Shown one piece after another: positions 61,644 to 64,000 of a DNA stretch of 64,000 nt. The DNA is from Prochlorococcus sp. AG-409-B13 (lineage in GTDB: Bacteria; Cyanobacteriota; Cyanobacteriia; PCC-6307; Cyanobiaceae), in contig QCJM01000001.1 in NCBI GenBank assembly GCA_003216035.1, positions 147,408 through 211,407 of the forward strand, written 5' to 3'. How positions within the stretch are numbered: the first letter of the stretch is position 1; the number at the start of each line of letters is the position of its first letter. The position numbers were made by a program, and so were the translations under genes. The notes beneath the pieces were generated by a model, which did no database searches, was not told the DNA's origin, and saw only the letters and a list, made by a program, of their open reading frames with translations.

Positions 61644-61658
61644 GATAGAACCTCTATC
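61644..61658. terminator. Weak hairpin between aspS and pyrG
   Basis: GATAGA-ACC-TCTATC is a 6-bp stem with a 3-nt loop, 37 bp after the aspS stop, followed by GTTTCC. It could end the aspS transcript; the stem is AT-rich and the tail short. Confidence 0.25.
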
Positions 61659-61712
61659 GTTTCCTTGGCCTTATCCAATGACGAGTTACTGTAAAGAGTC
61701 ACTTAGAAGTAA

Positions 61713-63379
<1,667 letters not shown>

Positions 63380-63380
<1 letters not shown>

Positions 63381-64000
63381 TGGAGCCCACGATTCCTGTA
63401 GTGGAGTGCTTCCATTCCCTGCAAGGGGAAGGCGCTCATACGGGTCGTAGTGCCTTTTTTATACGTCTAGCCAGTTGCAACGTGGGATGCTCATGGTGTG
63501 ACACCAAAATTTCATGGTCAACAGAAAATCATCCCATGAAAAGTGTGCAAGAACTGGCTAAAGAAACTGCTATGGCCGCTGCAGCAGGTGCAGCATTTGT
63601 AGTACTTACAGGTGGGGAACCTTTACATCACAACCTCAATCCATTATGTGATGCAATTAGAGATTTAACTAGAAAATATAACAACAATCACATACCAATT
63701 CATATTGAGACTAGTGGGGTAAATCAAATCAGCGGTCAACCCAATTGGATCACTCTCTCCCCCAAGCGTCATGCACCACCTCGACCAGAGCTTTTGGCAT
63801 CCTGTCAAGAATTAAAGATAATAGTGCACGAAAAAGATGACCTTATTTTCGCCGAATCAATTACTCAGCAAACTATTTCTGCAAAAGAATTGATTAATAC
63901 CTCAAATATCTCGCAAGGCAAGCTTGCTGAACAACCATTACTTTTCCTCCAACCTGGGTGGGAGAGTGCTAATGGACAAAAGTTATCTTTTGAATATGTA
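63380..64000 (+). CDS. queE: 7-carboxy-7-deazaguanine synthase, C-terminus cut off by window edge
   Basis: Radical SAM enzyme of queuosine synthesis, converting 6-carboxytetrahydropterin to CDG. Open from the ATG at 63380 to the window edge (207 codons). The C-x3-C-x2-C cluster CNVGCSWC is at 33-40 (Cys33, Cys37, Cys40); CFHSLQGEGAHTGRSAFFIRL precedes it and VLTGGEPLHH and HIETSG follow. The gene should close soon after the edge. It overlaps pyrG by one base. Confidence 0.94.

Overview
The window reads as a chromosomal segment of a marine picocyanobacterium, most likely a low-light Prochlorococcus. The reasons are the moderately low GC by eye (about 40%, not computed), tight gene packing, a cyanobacterial and plastid-type gene set (psbZ, a Psb34-like protein, a Ycf23 homologue, a Ycf52-like GNAT, sqdB/sqdX) and many short genes of the kind seen in picocyanobacteria. 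No phage, transposon, CRISPR or rRNA was seen. Two tRNAs are present: Gly-GCC and Val-UAC.

Layout. 0-12.5 kb: cut-off rfbA, a GNAT, tRNA-Gly, ribH, psbZ, mutS, cobH, holA, lysC, uvrB, a Ycf23-like protein and tilS. 12.5-22.8 kb: the asd-dapA-rnj run on the minus strand, divergent from tig-clpP-clpX-(NC/LRAT protein)-dnaX. 22.8-31.7 kb: a GT2 glycosyltransferase with a SpoIID-like lipoprotein, rpmI-rplT, a TPR protein, thiG, a Psb34-like protein and the sulfolipid pair sqdB-sqdX. 31.8-36.5 kb: gcvP, gcvH and a PLP-dependent 'aluminium resistance' family protein. 36.6-43.2 kb: two desaturase paralogues around an opposing hypothetical gene, then rplI, dnaB and mnmG. 43.4-49.2 kb: a chorismate lyase-like gene that probably starts at CTG, conserved hypotheticals, a SprT-like protein, ligA and a VTT-domain membrane protein. 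49.4-55.1 kb: valS, small conserved genes, an IscA-like protein, tRNA-Val, a DUF2227 protein and mazG. 55.1-64 kb: a gap with several candidate microproteins, then speE-speB, a Cys-rich protein, gcvT, aspS, pyrG and a cut-off queE.

Functional links. The aspartate family pathway is represented by lysC, asd and dapA. Three glycine-cleavage components are present but split (gcvP/gcvH against gcvT, 24 kb apart). Replication and repair genes are dispersed (holA, dnaX, dnaB, ligA, mutS, uvrB). The ClpXP protease sits with trigger factor. Sulfolipid synthesis and acyl desaturation both shape thylakoid lipids.

I found no convincing large novel system. The best leads are small: a roughly 0.9 kb stretch (55086-56008) with several candidate microproteins, one apparently frameshifted; a 31-residue membrane peptide candidate after the SprT-like gene; a likely CTG start; an NC/LRAT-domain gene translationally coupled to dnaX; and a few repeats and hairpins in intergenic regions.
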